From assembly GCA_964604045.1 (NCBI GenBank), contig CAZRXM010000012.1, positions 1 to 22,224 on the forward strand: a DNA stretch of 22,224 bases, written 5' to 3'. Position numbers and translations under genes: made by a program. The notes below the pieces were generated by a model. It did no database searches. It worked only from the letters and a program-made list of their open reading frames with translations, and was not told the DNA's origin. The number at the start of each line of letters is the position of its first letter. Positions within the stretch are counted from its first letter, which is position 1. The stretch comes from DRVP01 sp964604045. GTDB taxonomy: Archaea; Thermoproteota; Bathyarchaeia; Bathyarchaeales; Bathycorpusculaceae. This document shows positions 12,765 through 20,440 of this stretch, one piece after another.

Positions 12765-13582
12765 AACAGGAAAGCGAGGAAGCCCAAAGCCAAACCCAGG
12801 AAAATTGGAATTGGAAGTCCTGGGAAAATTCCACTACGCTCCAGTAGCTTGAAGGCCAGAAAACAGCCTAACAAAACTCCGGCCATCGAGGCTAGACATG
12901 GTAAAAAGCCAAAGTAGAGCAGCATGTGCCCAACAAGCATGGAATAGAAGGTTAAGTCTCCAAGGCCTATCTGTATATCCTTAAAAGAAAAGCTCAGTCC
13001 CCTAAGCTTCTCCAGGTTCACGTGGGCTATTTTCCCGATGGGACCCCGGTAAACCGCAAACATGTCGTAGACTGCTAGAAAACATAGGATGAGTGCGGCG
13101 CTTAGGGTTTGAATACATGCCCCTAGAAACGCCCCCAATGCTCCGCCCAGCAAAAGAACTAGGAAATCCCCAAGTCTGCTCTTTGTCCCCAAAATAACGT
13201 AGCCTACAGCCACGGTCACAACCGCTGACACGACAATTGAGGCTTCGCTGGGCAAGGGTGCAAGGGCTGTGGAAAACGCGTAAAAGTAAACCATTGAGAG
13301 GAGGAAGGCCGCTGATGCCAGCGCGAAACTCGTGACGATGGTGATAAGCTTGTAGCTTCTCCTTTTGAGGAGGAAGAATATGACCAAGGCGCCGAAGCCG
13401 ACTAAAAGAACGAAGTACAACGCGTTTCCAAAGGACCCAGTGGGGCTTTCAGGAAAGGGCGTTACCAGGTAAAGCTCCATTTTGGACGCCATAAGAATGT
13501 AGGCGCAGCTTATGCTGAAGAGCAGACTTGTGAGGATTGGAGCTAAATGAATAAGTTCAGCTTTGAAACCTTTGCTCAACAA
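12761..13582 (-). CDS. Presenilin/signal-peptide-peptidase-like A22 intramembrane aspartyl protease
   Basis: The 273-residue protein has about nine membrane helices and the two catalytic aspartates of the A22 family: D173 in the YD motif (AVYDMFAVYRGP) and D209 in GLGD (IQIGLGDLTFYS). The C-terminal PAL motif is represented by PGLPIPIFLG (about 254-262), where GLP replaces the usual PAL. These enzymes cut transmembrane helices and signal peptides within the membrane; archaeal homologues are the presenilin/SPP homologues (PSH). The start is TTG at 13582, with GGTGG a few bases upstream; a second TTG follows at once. It is the last gene of the tgtA operon, 13 bases after the archaemetzincin gene. 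Confidence 0.88.
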   Translation of the reverse strand: MLSKGFKAELIHLAPILTSLLFSISCAYILMASKMELYLVTPFPESPTGSFGNALYFVLLVGFGALVIFFLLKRRSYKLITIVTSFALASAAFLLSMVYFYAFSTALAPLPSEASIVVSAVVTVAVGYVILGTKSRLGDFLVLLLGGALGAFLGACIQTLSAALILCFLAVYDMFAVYRGPIGKIAHVNLEKLRGLSFSFKDIQIGLGDLTFYSMLVGHMLLYFGFLPCLASMAGVLLGCFLAFKLLERSGIFPGLPIPIFLGLALGFLAFLF

Positions 13583-13595
13583 GTGTCCACCAAGC

Positions 13596-14138
13596 TCAGA
13601 TGGTTCTTGTCTGAACCTTCAAGTGGCATTTGTTGCAGAATAAGCTTTTCTTCCTGTCCGTGTCGAATATGGAATTGGAAAAGTACATAACACAGTACGG
13701 GTTTGCGCAGTGTCCTAGGCCAAAAGTGTGGCCAATCTCGTGAACAGCCTCCTTCGTTGCCCTTTCAACGAAAACCTCAAAGTTAGGAGGTTTCCCGTAA
13801 AACTCCGGCCTAAGCCTCCACAGGGAGATAAGGGCCGCTTTTCCCGGAGATTCAGCTTCACCAAAGACAAAGTTTAATCCAGGAATATAAATGTCCACGT
13901 TGACAACCCCTAAAACGCGGTTCAGAACTGCAGTTCTATGCGCGTAGTTCCTTACTAGGCCAAGTATGATGTCTGAACGGTACTGGCCTCGAAGTTTGTC
14001 GAAGGCTTCGTGAGGCAAAGCTAAAGTTTCGGCAACCAACACACACTCTGATTTTGGGAAAGCCATCTCCAAGTTTTCCAGTAGTCTCCCTAGAACATCC
14101 GAGGGAACATCGCCCACCCTTAAAATTCCGATCTTCAT
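13596..14138 (-). CDS. amzA: Archaemetzincin-type zinc protease
   Basis: This 180-residue metalloprotease has the archaemetzincin zinc site H133-E134-x-x-H137-x5-H143 in HEIGHTFGLGHC. A second, structural zinc site of four cysteines follows: C144, C149, C168 and C171 (HCANPYC and LFCNKC). M151 lies where the Met-turn is expected (CVMYFS). The archaeal members are small and cytoplasmic, with no signal peptide, and their natural substrate is unknown. The start is ATG at 14138, 11 bases after the beta-CASP nuclease stop. It belongs to the tgtA operon. Confidence 0.92.
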   Translation of the reverse strand: MKIGILRVGDVPSDVLGRLLENLEMAFPKSECVLVAETLALPHEAFDKLRGQYRSDIILGLVRNYAHRTAVLNRVLGVVNVDIYIPGLNFVFGEAESPGKAALISLWRLRPEFYGKPPNFEVFVERATKEAVHEIGHTFGLGHCANPYCVMYFSNSIFDTDRKKSLFCNKCHLKVQTRTI

Positions 14139-14149
14139 CGTTTATGCCA

Positions 14150-15415
14150 CTAAACCTCGAAGGTGTCTCCCGGTCTTGGCGCCACAGCTTCAAGCCCCAT
14201 CTCTTTCTCAGCCCATTTTGCAAGAAGCTCACAGTTCCCTTCGGCGCCGTGAATTACGTAGATTTTTGCTTTTCCATTGATTCTTTGAACGGCTTCCCTA
14301 AGCTCTTTTGCACCGCAGTGGGATGAAAAGTCGAAGCGTTTAACCGTCGCCTTAACTTTTCTTAGCTTGCCATCAATTATGCAGACACCTTTCTCGAGGA
14401 GCTCTCTGCCCGGGGTTCCTGGAATCTGGTAGCTTACGAGAAATATGGCGTTTTGAGGTTTCTTCCCAATTTTTGAAACGTAAAAGGCCGCCGGTCCCCC
14501 TTTAAGCATGCCTGCCGGCGAAATTATCACACACGGTGTTTTCGTCGCCCTTCTGCGGTCCCTCCACCCCTCCACCCAGTTGACGGAATGCACTGCGTCC
14601 GTGAAAAGCTTGGAATCCCTAAGAAACTTCAGATGGTTCATCATAAGCCGGCTTGCCTCCCGCGCCATCCCATCAAGGTAAACAGGATGTTCAAAGTGGT
14701 GGGCGGTGAGGATGCATGCAATTTCCTGGGCCCTGCCTATGCTAAAGGCTGGAACCAGAACTGTTCCACCCCTCTCAACAACTTCTGTGACCTCTTCAAC
14801 GAAGCTTTTCTCGAGTTCAGCACGGTTTGGGTGGTCTTCATTTGCGTACGTGCTTTCGATTATAACGGCGTCTAAGTCCTTGTAGTTCATTTTTGCGCCT
14901 TCCAATAGCCTCGTGTCGACTAGGTTGAAGTCGCCTGTGTACAGTAGCCGTCTACCCTCAGCCTCTAAAAGCACTTGAACACTTCCAGGGATGTGTCCAG
15001 CGTTGTGGAACTCGAATGTTATGTCGCCCACCGTTTCTTGGACACCGAAGTCCAAGTGTTTGATATTCCTCATCATTGTCCGGAGTTCCAGATACTCGTA
15101 TGGAAGGTAGTAGCTTGAAAGGTGTATGAAGTCTGAAATTAAAAGCTGGGTTAACTCAGCAGTAAGCCTATTTGTGTAAACAGGTTTTTTGCCATGAATG
15201 AAGAATATGGGGATTGCGCCTGAATGGTCAAGGTGGCTGTGCCCCAAAATTATGGCGTCCACCTCCTTCGGCGGAACATGAATTGGGAAGCCCGGCTCAT
15301 GATTTAGCATGACACCGTAGTCTAACAAAACCTGAGTTTTCGATGTTTTCACGGCTATTGCCGCTCTTCCAACCTCGTGGGTTGCACCCAAAAACCTAAT
15401 CCGTAGAGGGCTCAT
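14150..15415 (-). CDS. Metallo-beta-lactamase/beta-CASP family ribonuclease
   Basis: The 421-residue protein has the full beta-CASP nuclease set: HSHLDH (motif 2, 59-64), H141 (motif 3), D162 (motif 4), E187 in IIESTYANEDH (motif A), H367 in FSSHCGAKEL (motif B) and H389 in VIHGAEGN (motif C). It lacks N-terminal KH domains, so it is not aCPSF1/FttA; it fits the aCPSF2-like or RNase J-like group that cuts or trims RNA with two zinc ions. AGMLKGGPA (301-309) is typical of CPSF-type members. The start is ATG at 15415. It follows the PHP gene by 44 bases. Endo- or exonuclease preference cannot be assigned. Confidence 0.9.
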   Translation of the reverse strand: MSPLRIRFLGATHEVGRAAIAVKTSKTQVLLDYGVMLNHEPGFPIHVPPKEVDAIILGHSHLDHSGAIPIFFIHGKKPVYTNRLTAELTQLLISDFIHLSSYYLPYEYLELRTMMRNIKHLDFGVQETVGDITFEFHNAGHIPGSVQVLLEAEGRRLLYTGDFNLVDTRLLEGAKMNYKDLDAVIIESTYANEDHPNRAELEKSFVEEVTEVVERGGTVLVPAFSIGRAQEIACILTAHHFEHPVYLDGMAREASRLMMNHLKFLRDSKLFTDAVHSVNWVEGWRDRRRATKTPCVIISPAGMLKGGPAAFYVSKIGKKPQNAIFLVSYQIPGTPGRELLEKGVCIIDGKLRKVKATVKRFDFSSHCGAKELREAVQRINGKAKIYVIHGAEGNCELLAKWAEKEMGLEAVAPRPGDTFEV

Positions 15416-15459
15416 TTCACTTCAGCCATTCTAGCGCAGTAAACATTCTATCTGCTATT

Positions 15460-16074
15460 TTAAAAATGTATTGACTTCCCAACATGAGAAACCCTTACCA
15501 AACCGCGTTTAATAGCCTTTAAAACATCATCTAAATCCGTAGAGGCCTGAATTTCGGTGTAAACGGTCCAAAGTTCCTCAACCCTGTGGGCGTCGCTTCC
15601 AGCAACTCCTGGCAACCCCAACTCTTTAGCAAGTTTCTCTGCCATGGCGTTTAAGTGATGGGGGCAACTTCCATTTAAAACCTCCACGGCGTCTACTGGG
15701 TAGTTTCTGGCAGAGTCGCCTAAACCATAAGCCCTATAAGGGTGGGCGGCGACGGCTAATCCCCCTCTGCTGTGGGCGAAGTCTATGACATTTTCAACAG
15801 TCCAGGGTTGGGGTGGCACCTCAGCAACGCCCAAGAGGACCACATCTCCTTCAATCGTGCCGACTTCGACTCCCGGAATGACCAGTATGTCTGGGTAGGC
15901 AAGCGCCAACTCCCGCACTTTAAAATAGCCTTTTACAGTGTTGTGGTCTGTTACTGCAACCGCGTTTATGAATGGGTGAGCTAAAAGCGTTTCCACCAGA
16001 GTCTTCGGCGGCACCGAGGCGTCTGGTGAGAAAACCGTGTGAACGTGGAGATCTGCCCTGATCAGCTGAGGCAT
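15460..16074 (-). CDS. PHP-domain phosphoesterase
   Basis: The 204-residue protein is a single PHP domain. It has DLHVHT (8-13) with FSPDA, VAVTDHNTVKG (about 39-49), PGVEVGT, VAAHPYRA and GVAGSDAHRVEELW, which provide the His/Asp/Glu ligands of a metal cluster. Relatives hydrolyse phosphoesters such as histidinol phosphate or nucleotide 3' ends, or act as trpH/RNase AM-like nucleases; the substrate here is not known. The start is ATG at 16074, overlapping the 3' end of tgtA by 13 bases, so translational coupling is likely. Its place between a tRNA-modifying enzyme and a beta-CASP nuclease makes an RNA-related substrate worth considering. Confidence 0.87.
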   Translation of the reverse strand: MPQLIRADLHVHTVFSPDASVPPKTLVETLLAHPFINAVAVTDHNTVKGYFKVRELALAYPDILVIPGVEVGTIEGDVVLLGVAEVPPQPWTVENVIDFAHSRGGLAVAAHPYRAYGLGDSARNYPVDAVEVLNGSCPHHLNAMAEKLAKELGLPGVAGSDAHRVEELWTVYTEIQASTDLDDVLKAIKRGLVRVSHVGKSIHF

Positions 16075-17690
16075 CCTCCCTTTCTGTCTTTTCTAAAACC
16101 CTTCAAGAAGTCAGCGACAAGGTTCGGCCAATCCATTTCAACCTCAAAATGTTTGAAGATTATCCCCTTCTCTTGGCAAACTTTCCTACAGGCTTCCAAA
16201 ATCTTTTCGCCCCAAACACTTGGATTGTTCAGGAAAACCACAGCTTTGTAGTTTCCCCGGCTTATATGATTGACCGCTTGGGCTGCAACATACTCTACTG
16301 TTTCCGAGTCCGGTGGAAGGACGGTTTCATGTTGGGAGAGAGGGTAAACCTCATCCAGCTCTATCGGAACCAGTCCAAAAGGGGCTTCGTAAAAGCAAAC
16401 CTGGATATTGGCCTCCTCCTCTCTTAACACGCCGCGTAAAGCCTTAACCAGCTTCTTGTAAAGCTTCGACCTATGGAACGGCTTAGTCTTCGTCTGGGGC
16501 ACTAAAACTAGAATTTCCCCGGCTGGTGTGAAGCGTTCGGAAAGCCTAACCCTATGGCGCACAACCTCTGGACGTGGTAAGCCCACAGAACTGAAAAAGA
16601 ATATTCCGCTAGGCTTGACTATTGGACTGTGCTTTTCGATAAACTCCTCGTACTTCTTCAGCTTTCTCAAGGCCTGCAATAGGGCGGGGTGACCGTGGGC
16701 TCTGAGCTCCAAGTGCTCCCAGAGACGTCCCTCCCTTATTGCCTGTTTTATTCGTTTGATTTCAGCGAGGCAGGCGTAAAGGTTGTGTTCGGCGAGGAAT
16801 GTCTGCCTCTCTATCTGGGGCATTTCAGAAACCTCTTTCGGCGTTTTGGCTAAACATTTCGGGCAATGGCATGGGAAATATTCAAGCTCCTCAAGTCTAA
16901 CCGTTCCAGTCTCAGTCATGTAGCGGTCTTGTTTGGCGTATATGGCATATGCCGCCGAGTCGAAGAGGTCGCATCCCAATGCGACTGCCAAGGCGAACAT
17001 GAATGGGTGTCCAGCTCCGAAGAGATGGAGGGGCCTCTCGATGGGCAAGTTCATCTTGGCGGTTAGGATCATGTCAACCAACACGTCGAAACGGTAATTC
17101 TCCAAGGCCTCCGTGGGACTGCCCAAAGCATGGATCTGGAACGGCAAGGCTCCCATTTCCAACGCCGACTTCGCCACGAGGTCTAGGTAGCGTCCTCCCT
17201 GAACTGGGCCAACCCAGAGGATGTCATCCCTAGTTTTGATTTGGAAGAGTTGCCTAGCCCTCCTCAAAGTTTCCTCCACCGTTTGCTCTGCATGTTTTCT
17301 CGTAGCTTTCCAGCCTGTGGGCCAGTCGAGTATTGTAGCTATGTCCGTGTCTATCTGCTCCTGGTAGGCTACTATCTCCTCCGGGGTGGTTTCCACATCC
17401 CCATAGACAAGTATTTGGTAGGCTCCTGAATCGGTCATTATGACTCCGTTGAAGTCCAGAAAACTGTGCAATCCCTTGTCAGCTGGCTCATTTTTAAAGC
17501 GCTTTTTCAGAATGTAGGCGTTTGTTATAAGGGCTTCGAAGCCAAATTCTTCGCGAATTCTCCTAGGTGGAACTGGCTGAACTGTCGGGTTTACAACCGG
17601 GAAGAGAAGCGGAGTCTCCACTGTGCCACTTTTGGTCCCCAGTTTTCCAATTCTCGCTAGTAAATCCCTTTCCTTCAATTCGAAGCTCAT
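16062..17690 (-). CDS. tgtA: Archaeosine tRNA-guanine transglycosylase, without PUA domain
   Basis: The 542-residue enzyme exchanges G15 of archaeal tRNA for preQ0, the first step to archaeosine. The catalytic TIM barrel shows D87 in IMTDSGAYQ, the WVGPVQGG loop, and the nucleophile region CDLFDSAAYAIYAK (240-253). The zinc site is C274, C276, C279 and H302 (CHCPKC ... AEHNL). The C-terminal half (about 340-542) corresponds to the C1/C2 region. Full archaeal TgtA usually continues into an RNA-binding PUA domain to about 580-650 residues; this protein stops before one. The PUA may be encoded elsewhere, as in some archaea with split enzymes. The start is ATG at 17690. It is the first gene of a five-gene operon. 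Confidence 0.93.
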   Translation of the reverse strand: MSFELKERDLLARIGKLGTKSGTVETPLLFPVVNPTVQPVPPRRIREEFGFEALITNAYILKKRFKNEPADKGLHSFLDFNGVIMTDSGAYQILVYGDVETTPEEIVAYQEQIDTDIATILDWPTGWKATRKHAEQTVEETLRRARQLFQIKTRDDILWVGPVQGGRYLDLVAKSALEMGALPFQIHALGSPTEALENYRFDVLVDMILTAKMNLPIERPLHLFGAGHPFMFALAVALGCDLFDSAAYAIYAKQDRYMTETGTVRLEELEYFPCHCPKCLAKTPKEVSEMPQIERQTFLAEHNLYACLAEIKRIKQAIREGRLWEHLELRAHGHPALLQALRKLKKYEEFIEKHSPIVKPSGIFFFSSVGLPRPEVVRHRVRLSERFTPAGEILVLVPQTKTKPFHRSKLYKKLVKALRGVLREEEANIQVCFYEAPFGLVPIELDEVYPLSQHETVLPPDSETVEYVAAQAVNHISRGNYKAVVFLNNPSVWGEKILEACRKVCQEKGIIFKHFEVEMDWPNLVADFLKGFRKDRKGGCLS

Positions 17691-17719
17691 GACAGCCTAG
17701 ACAAAATCAGTGAAACAAG

Positions 17720-17727
17720 TTTATAAA
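17720..17727. promoter_or_regulatory. Palindromic TATA box shared by tgtA and PAC2 gene
   Basis: TTTATAAA reads the same on both strands and is the only TATA-like element in the 70-base space between the divergent starts at 17690 and 17761. Its centre is about 34 and 37 bases from the two start codons, so a start site 26 bases away gives leaders of about 8 and 11 bases. Confidence 0.6.
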
Positions 17728-17760
17728 ATGTGAAGCTTCTAGTAAGACACGGGAGACAAC

Positions 17761-18510
17761 ATGCCATTGTCGATTCTAATAGAGGAGAAACCCAAACTCG
17801 AAAACCCGGTGCTCATTGAAGGGCTTCCGGGAATAGGCTTTGTGGCAAACATCGTGGCTTTACACTTAATCCACGAGCTGAGGGCTAAACGCTTCGCAAG
17901 CATATTCTCAGCTTCCTTTCAAGACTTGGCTGTTACAACGGAGAAGGGTGAGCCACGCTCGCCAATTAACGAACTATACTATTACAAGAGTGGCTGTGGA
18001 AGTCGAGACTTGATCATTTGGTATGGCAACACTCAAGCCTTAACGACTTTTGGACAGTACGAGCTTTGCGGAAGAGTATTGGACATAGCTGAAGAACTTG
18101 GATGCCGCTTCATTATAACAGTAGGCGGCTTCAAACAGGAGGAAGTCAAGGAAGTTCCGGAAATTTATTGTGCGGCTTCAGATCCAGAAACCCTGAAGGA
18201 GGCTTTGGGTTTAGGCGCAAAAATAATGGTTGGTAACATTTTCGGCGTGGCTGGCATTCTCATTGGAATAGGCGCCATTAGAGGTTTTAGGGGTTTCTCG
18301 CTTTTAGTTGAGACTTTAGGTACCTATCCAGACGCCAAGGCTGCCCGTTGCGCCCTTTCTGTCCTAAACAGGTATTTGGGTTTAAACGTTGACCTTTCAA
18401 GGCTTGACGAGGCGGCTGAGAAGACATCTAAAATTCTTGAGTCTTTCGGCTGGGTTAAACCTGCCGCCAGGGAAGAAAAGAAGAGGGAGGAATTCCGCTG
18501 GTTCGTTTAG
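17761..18510 (+). CDS. PAC2-family proteasome assembly chaperone-like protein
   Basis: The 249-residue protein belongs to the PAC2 family (COG1938/COG2047 type). The family opening GLPGIGFVAN is at 21-30; VGGFKQEE (about 121-128), GNIFGVAGILIGIGAIRGF and LVETLGTYPDAKAA follow. Archaeal members such as PbaA and PbaB of Pyrococcus furiosus associate with the 20S proteasome, and HbYX-like C-termini mediate docking. Here the C-terminus is Arg-Trp-Phe-Val, a hydrophobic residue, an aromatic and one last residue, similar to HbYX with Phe in place of Tyr. The start is ATG at 17761. The stop overlaps the stop of the SmAP3-like gene on the other strand. Confidence 0.88.
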   Translation: MPLSILIEEKPKLENPVLIEGLPGIGFVANIVALHLIHELRAKRFASIFSASFQDLAVTTEKGEPRSPINELYYYKSGCGSRDLIIWYGNTQALTTFGQYELCGRVLDIAEELGCRFIITVGGFKQEEVKEVPEIYCAASDPETLKEALGLGAKIMVGNIFGVAGILIGIGAIRGFRGFSLLVETLGTYPDAKAARCALSVLNRYLGLNVDLSRLDEAAEKTSKILESFGWVKPAAREEKKREEFRWFV

Positions 18511-18929
18511 CCCCTTGTTTCGCTGACGAACTGCTCGTAAACCTTCTGCACCCTTTCGGCGGCAGGACCTGAACCTTCCACAACCCCCTTCTCGGTTACC
18601 TTAATTTTGTCCATAACCCAGATGAACCCCTTATCCTCATAAAGTTTAACCATTGTGGGGAAAACCCTTTCCAAACGTTCGGCTAGTGCTCTAAGGTCGA
18701 AGGGTTTCTCCACGCTTAATATTTGGGCTACAACCGACCCGTTCAAAAAAACCCTGTGAAGTTTTTTCCCCTCCTCGTCTTTAGCGTCCGCTAGGCAGAG
18801 GCTTAGGTTGTCGGGGTTTATGCCGACAAGGGTTCCGTTATACGTTTTGCCCGTTGTAGTTACCACTATTACGTTTTTGTCCACTAGGGCTGAAACCTCA
18901 GTGTAAAACCTTCTCTGAGCCGCTGACAA
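18507..18929 (-). CDS. Two-domain Sm-like archaeal protein (SmAP3 type)
   Basis: The 140-residue protein has an N-terminal Sm fold: Sm1 at about 14-48 (GKTYNGTLVGINPDNLSLCL) and Sm2 at about 59-70 (RVFLNGSVVAQI). A C-terminal domain, about 75-140, follows (FDLRALAERLERVFP, then VMDKIKVTEKGVVEG). This layout matches SmAP3, known from Pyrobaculum, rather than the single-domain SmAP1/2. It probably forms an RNA-binding ring. The start is TTG at 18929 with GGAGGAT just upstream, and a TATATATA element lies about 37 bases before it. Confidence 0.87.
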   Translation of the reverse strand: MSAAQRRFYTEVSALVDKNVIVVTTTGKTYNGTLVGINPDNLSLCLADAKDEEGKKLHRVFLNGSVVAQILSVEKPFDLRALAERLERVFPTMVKLYEDKGFIWVMDKIKVTEKGVVEGSGPAAERVQKVYEQFVSETRG

Positions 18930-18963
18930 AGCCTATCCTCCTCTAGCCTAAATGTGGAACACC

Positions 18964-18971
18964 ATATATAT
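18964..18971 (-). promoter_or_regulatory. TATA box of SmAP3-like gene
   Basis: An ATATATAT run lies about 37 bases before the TTG start at 18929 on the minus strand. It predicts a leader of roughly 10-15 bases containing the GGAGGAT ribosome site. The adjacent TATTTAAAATG (about 18977) could act in the other direction for the structured segment to the right. Confidence 0.45.
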
Positions 18972-19000
18972 TTTAGTATTTAAAATGCACAATGGTTATT

Positions 19001-19150
19001 AGCCCTGTCAGGCGAGGACATAGCCTCGGTGAAAGGCATAGCTCCGAAGGAGGCGCCAAAAATAAGGGTTGATGCCCCCACTGTGAAGCACCATACACTA
19101 GGAAATCTATAAGGGGCAAACTTCAGTGTAATGCGAGTGCCGTGGGACAG
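19001..19150 (+). other. Possible structured RNA or small coding remnant
   Basis: This intergenic segment has several possible helices: CGAGG/CCTCG (19013-19017 with 19024-19028), CTCC/GGAG with an outer GGC/GCC (19035-19057), TGCCCC/GGGGCA (19073-19078 with 19113-19118) and an enclosing CTGTC/GACAG (19005-19009 with 19146-19150). A TTTAAA element at about 18979 would place a transcript start near 19005. Against an RNA gene, one frame runs from about 19000 to a TAA at 19110 and reads like protein (SGEDIASVKGIAPKEAPKIR, then VDAPTVKHHTLGNL), without a good start codon except GTG at 19029. I cannot decide; both readings are weak. No tRNA or known RNA family was recognised. Confidence 0.25.
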
Positions 19151-19159
19151 CAATAATAA

Positions 19160-20440
19160 TCAGCTAGTCAGCTTCCTTTCTTCAAGTTCTTGCTTCAGAA
19201 ACACAGCCGTGTCTGGGGGGACATCGCAGTAAATCACAACGTTTGGACCTATCCAACAGTTGTTTCCAATCTTCACGCCGGGCATGAAGAGGGCGTTTAT
19301 ACCCGTCTTCACGTTGTCTCCTAAAACCACGCCGAGCTTTGTTCTGCCGCTGTCAACAAGTCTACCCTTAACCATCATCTTAACTGTTCCAGCGTCAAAA
19401 CGGTAGTTAGCCGTTATCGTCCCCGCGCCTAAGTTGCAGTTCTCGCCTATAATGCTGTCGCCAACGTAGGAAAGGTGGCCGATGTGCGTCCCATCCATGA
19501 TTATGCTGTTTTTTATCTCGCAAGCGTTCCCGATGCGCACCTTTCTCCCTATGCTCGTGCATGGACGTATGTAGCAGTTAGGTCCAATGTCGCTGTATTC
19601 GCCTATATAAACCGGCCCTTCAATGTAGGCTCCTGAGCGGATGCGGGCTGTTTCTGCCACCGTCACCGGACCGACTATGTGGGCGCCTATCTCTACGTGC
19701 CCCATCACCCTGTGCTCTGCATGGCTTAAAACCCAACGGTTGGCTTCGAGAAGATCCCAAGGTCTTCCAACGTCAAACCATTCGGCGCTTGGAATTTCAA
19801 CTGCAAAGACCGGTTCTCCTTCTCTGGCCATCAAAGTGATGGCGTCGGTGATTTCCCACTCGCCTCTCGAAGAAGCCTTTATCCTCTTAATTTTGTTGAA
19901 AATATCCGTGGAAAACACGTATATTCCAGCATTAGCCATGTTTGACGGGACTTCTTCACCAGCTGGCTTTTCAACAACACGCTTCACAACGCTGCCCTCT
20001 CCAAGCTCCACAACACCGTAGTCCTCAGTCCTCTCCACCGGGACGACGGCTAGAGCTGCTGCGGGCTTCTTAGCAGCGTACAAGTCAAGCACATTCTTTA
20101 GGGCTTTTGGGGTGAAAAGCAGATCGCCGTAAATTAGCGCAAAATCGCCGTCCACATAGGGTTCAACAACGCCGACAGCGTTCCCGGTTCCAAAAACACC
20201 TGGCTGCTCCGCATACTCTATGTGCAACCCAAATTTTTCACCTGAACCGAAATACTGGCGTATCACGTCTGCCATGTAGTGGACGACTATGATTACGTGG
20301 TTTATTCCGCAAGCCTTTATGGCGTTTAAGCAATGCTCAAGAATGGGTTTTCCGCCAACGCTTATCATGTGTTTTGGACGCGTGAAGGTTAACGGTTGAA
20401 GTCTAACACCTTCACCCGCAGCTAATACAACAGCCTTCAA
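19160..20440 (-). CDS. glmU: Bifunctional sugar-1-phosphate nucleotidylyltransferase/acetyltransferase (GlmU type)
   Basis: The 426-residue enzyme has an N-terminal nucleotidyltransferase domain: LAAGEGVRLQPLT (6-18), RPKHM (21-25), YGD with metal-binding D106, VVEKP and EWFDVGRPWDLL. From about residue 245 a left-handed beta-helix acetyltransferase domain follows, with hexapeptide repeats and the GlmU signature GAGTITANYRFD (338-349). H322, Y325, N345 and K354 line up by constant offset with the acetyltransferase residues reported for Sulfolobus tokodaii ST0452 (H308, Y311, N331, K340, from memory). The product is probably UDP-GlcNAc, perhaps with broader sugar range as in ST0452. The TTG start at 20440 overlaps the glmM stop by four bases, so the two are translationally coupled. 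Confidence 0.92.
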   Translation of the reverse strand: MKAVVLAAGEGVRLQPLTFTRPKHMISVGGKPILEHCLNAIKACGINHVIIVVHYMADVIRQYFGSGEKFGLHIEYAEQPGVFGTGNAVGVVEPYVDGDFALIYGDLLFTPKALKNVLDLYAAKKPAAALAVVPVERTEDYGVVELGEGSVVKRVVEKPAGEEVPSNMANAGIYVFSTDIFNKIKRIKASSRGEWEITDAITLMAREGEPVFAVEIPSAEWFDVGRPWDLLEANRWVLSHAEHRVMGHVEIGAHIVGPVTVAETARIRSGAYIEGPVYIGEYSDIGPNCYIRPCTSIGRKVRIGNACEIKNSIIMDGTHIGHLSYVGDSIIGENCNLGAGTITANYRFDAGTVKMMVKGRLVDSGRTKLGVVLGDNVKTGINALFMPGVKIGNNCWIGPNVVIYCDVPPDTAVFLKQELEERKLTS

